In this document: one piece after another, positions 62,070-64,000 of the stretch | How the letters are laid out: each line of letters begins with the position of its first letter | How positions within the stretch are numbered: the stretch's first letter is position 1 | From: Topomyia yanbarensis | Lineage: Eukaryota; Arthropoda; Insecta; Diptera; Culicidae | Direction of reading: 5' to 3' | Length of the DNA stretch: 64,000 nt | NCBI RefSeq assembly: GCF_030247195.1 | Contig: NC_080672.1 | Location: forward strand, 191,857,810-191,921,809 | Notes under the pieces: model-generated | The model's input: only the letters and a program-made list of their open reading frames with translations | Databases searched by the model: none | What the model was told of the DNA's origin: nothing | Program-made: the position numbers and the translations under genes

Positions 62070-62244
62070 TTTGGGGTGGAGATAGCGTAGTTGGTAAATC
62101 GATTGCCTTGTACGCAGATCACCTGGGTTCAATTCCCAGCCCCGCACATAGGGTTAGAGATTTTTCTAAAGAGTTTTCTCTAACCCGACAAAGAGGTGAA
62201 TGACCCTAAGGTTAAAACCTCTATAATCAAAAAAAAAAAAAAAA
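62070..62244 (+). mobile_element. tRNA-derived SINE (about 175 bp)
   Basis: The head resembles a tRNA gene with an internal pol III promoter: A-box-like TAGCGTAGTTGGTAAAT near 62083 and B-box GGTTCAATTCC at about 62128. A tRNA-unrelated body follows (TAGGGTTAGAGATTTTTC, AGGTGAATGACCCTAAGG) and then an A tail of about 19. Perfect 10-bp duplications AAAGTTACGG flank it. It would need a LINE partner for mobility. The body and tail are of a type I associate with mosquito SINEs; that attribution is from memory. Confidence 0.88.
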
Positions 62245-62254
62245 AAAGTTACGG
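62245..62254. repeat. SINE target-site duplication AAAGTTACGG, right
   Basis: Identical to 62060-62069; its first As merge with the A tail. Confidence 0.85.
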
Positions 62255-62794
62255 CGGGTAGCTTATAACAAAGTTCCAGTAGCCTACCGCTCGCCGGCAT
62301 CTATTTTAATCTGGCTATTCGCCGTTTTGTTTACTGGGTATGAACTCCAAACAGTTCATTCCAATTTGTCAAAAACATTGTTTTGACGTAGATGAACCCC
62401 AAAACAGTGTTGCAGAATATACCGATTCATCGATATCTAAACCGATTTTTAATTTCAATACCAATAAAATTACTAAAATACCGATTTATTTTTTCTTACC
62501 AAAAAATAACGATTTTCATATAATACGATCAATTAATATTACGTATGGGCCTTTTTAGAAAATGTCTTCACATTTCCACATCAAATCATCCGGAAATTGA
62601 TTCAGCAATCTGCCAGGTTACTATCAAAATTTCAAATGAAGCTCAACAACCGATTCTGAAATCGATTGAGCTCGGTAGGTTTGATTACATAACATTAGAA
62701 TGATCTATTTTTTAAAACCAATAATTTGCAGGTAACTTTTGGTTAGCATACATCACACCGATAAATACCTATTTTTTATTTAGAACTATACCGA
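62255..62794. other. No gene seen
   Basis: AT-rich sequence, about 540 bp, without recognised features. Confidence 0.5.
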
Positions 62795-62976
62795 TATTAG
62801 ATTTGTTCCAGTACCAGTAGAAAGTGGAAGTACTCCGGAGCAAACAGAGAGAAAATCGTTCCTATGTTCTCTTCTCTTTTTTCTTCTTCTGTTAGCAAGC
62901 TGGAGTAAAAGTCAAGTATTTTTTGCTTCTGTTTGCTCGGGAGCAACTTCTGTGTAACTAGAACAAACTTATTATA
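62795..62976. mobile_element. Possible degenerate inverted-repeat element
   Basis: The left side carries TTTGTTCCAGT ... GGAGCAAACAGAG, and the right side carries an inverted, diverged version (CTGTTTGCTCGGGAGCAA ... ACTAGAACAAA). The arms are about 50 bp with several mismatches. No target duplication is evident. Confidence 0.4.
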
Positions 62977-63356
62977 CAAAACCATCTGACAACGCTGCTC
63001 TAAAGTGAAAAGTGCTCTTCAAACATCGATGACATCTTTTTTGTTTTTTTTTCCTGTTTTCTCTACCTATCTGTTATGTATTTACATCCTGCCAAGGAAT
63101 CCAAAAACATCAGCTGTTTCCCAAGAGTTCGCCGACCAGTTTTGCTTTCAAACTGAAGAAAAAACTACAGTTTAACTTCACCAGGCACAATCATCAGAAT
63201 GAGATGCAGGAAAATATTTTCATTTTACCGTTCAGTATGAGAAACATTTTACAAATGATAATCGTGTATGCCCAAAAGGTTTTGTGCGGATCTGCGAATC
63301 CGGTTTTTGTGGAATAATTCAACCAAGGGCTATGATGTAGCAGCGGTGGAGAGTAA
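62977..63356. other. No gene seen; region just upstream of the SCAP-like exons
   Basis: No SCAP-like coding sequence is recognised here. An in-frame TAA at 63354-63356 closes the first SCAP-like exon's frame, and a donor-like AGTAAGT lies around 63352. Confidence 0.45.
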
Positions 63357-64000
63357 GTCCAATCATACGGCTTCATCCCACCCCGGCAGCAGATGAGCGC
63401 TGGCGAATGTTCTCAGCCACCTGGAGGAGGAGGTTCAGCGCGGAAGAAATGTTACCAGACATCGCCGATCTGGTGTCTGGACTTTTTTGATAATTTCATA
63501 GAGATTGGGTGTGCAGATGAGCGGTTGGAGTTCTGGGAGGGAACGACTGGTAACTTTAAGGTAAATTGTATGGAGTCACTTGTTTTTTTATTACAACTAT
63601 TGACGGACGTTTCATTGCAGGGTATATATGAAGCCGAAAACATCCACAACAATGGAGTAACTAACATAAAGCTTGCCGGTGACAAAGTGATAGTCGCACG
63701 GTTGAGTGGACGAATCGATTCTCTGAGATTAGAAACGTACACGCAAGGTTGTCAGATCGATTGGGGTTTACGTCTGCATATGGCGAAGTAAGTCCTATGT
63801 TTCAAGCAATTTTTTAAGCTCACGTAGGGCGCAGAACAGACAGATTTCATTTGTTATTTTAAAATACTGTATATTCTAAGTCATTTAATTTTCAGTCTGC
63901 AATAAGTATGTCATCAAGTGCCTTAATTCTTATTCTTTTTTAGCCCACGTACGCATCGGTTCGACAGGAAGCATTAGTTTATTTCAGCAATCTCTTCACA
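63357..64000 (+). CDS. SCAP-like WD40-region exons (SREBP cleavage-activating protein), partial
   Basis: Exon A (open from 63357; first ATG 63393) ends at 63560. A 60-nt intron runs 63561-63620 (GTAAAT...TTGCAG). Exon B runs 63621-63787 and is followed by GTAAGT. A further acceptor (TTCTTTTTTAG) at 63943 opens exon C, which runs off the window. Readings such as SPIWCLDFFDN, GCADERLEFWEGTTGNF and VIVARLSGRIDSLRLET match what I recall of the WD40 part of insect SCAP, the ER/Golgi escort that carries SREBP. The membrane-spanning sterol-sensing part is not in the window. Oddity: late in exon B the expected reading seems to switch frame twice (near 63764 and 63782), and exon C fits the family (HVRIGSTGSIS) only in the shifted frame. 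So this is either a decayed copy or has sequencing indels. Upstream exons may lie beyond the window's left end. Confidence 0.65.

Noticed and set aside
62070..62244. True tRNA gene at 62080-62150
   Set aside because: Only the A and B boxes are tRNA-like. A non-tRNA body, A tail and target duplications show a SINE.

Overview
This is eukaryotic, repeat-dominated DNA, most likely from a mosquito and probably a culicine. The support is indirect: the families of retrotransposon proteins present, a tRNA-headed SINE, miniature inverted-repeat elements (MITEs), and two or three short exons at the right edge that read like the WD40 region of SCAP (SREBP cleavage-activating protein). Apart from those exons I see no host gene. 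There are no bacterial-type operons, no tRNA or rRNA genes and no CRISPR array.

Left part (1-32130). Two arrays of a 9-bp satellite, unit TCAAATCAA, fill 1-1664 and 5462-31400. A 500-N gap lies at 17165-17664. Left of the gap the long array is almost perfectly uniform. Right of the gap it is a mosaic of single-base variant units (G, T, CGA and GAA types) in blocks, some recurring as higher-order modules. Because 9 is a multiple of 3 and the unit has no forward stop codon, all three forward frames and one or two reverse frames stay open for kilobases; none of these is a believable gene. Between the arrays, 1665-5461 holds the 5' side and broken gag of a Ty3/gypsy element. The array's right end decays through degenerate AT-rich sequence to about 32130.

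Middle (32130-39078). This stretch holds a 5'-truncated non-LTR reverse-transcriptase remnant (minus strand), a microsatellite, a mosquito-type dispersed repeat, a Ty3/gypsy pol remnant (protease, RT, RNase H, start of integrase) that may be the other half of the gag at 4141-5461, a 54-bp minisatellite, and a 1057-bp hAT-type element with an 8-bp target duplication that itself contains a 116-bp piggyBac-type MITE.

Nested complex (39079-58238). An RNase-H-bearing non-LTR retrotransposon on the minus strand (I/Loa-like, about 6.2 kb when insertions are subtracted) has matching target duplications at both outer ends. A plus-strand non-LTR element (CR1/jockey-like, about 4.5 kb) sits inside its ORF2. 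Inside that element's endonuclease domain sits a BEL/Pao LTR retrotransposon (8133 bp, two 367-bp LTRs with no visible difference, 5-bp duplication GGTGT). A separate 304-bp MITE interrupts ORF1 of the outer element. At the BEL and 304-bp MITE sites, removing the insert plus one duplication copy brings the reading frame back together; at the CR1-like site the flanking codons rejoin in the same way, though its 4-bp duplication is ambiguous. This gives an order of events: I/Loa-like first, CR1-like second, BEL last.

Right part (58239-64000). AT-rich sequence carries a 505-bp foldback element, a 260-bp hAT MITE, a SINE with a 10-bp target duplication and a weaker inverted repeat. SCAP-like exons follow. 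If the gene is real and its 5' exons lie farther left, much of this window could be intron or upstream sequence of that gene.
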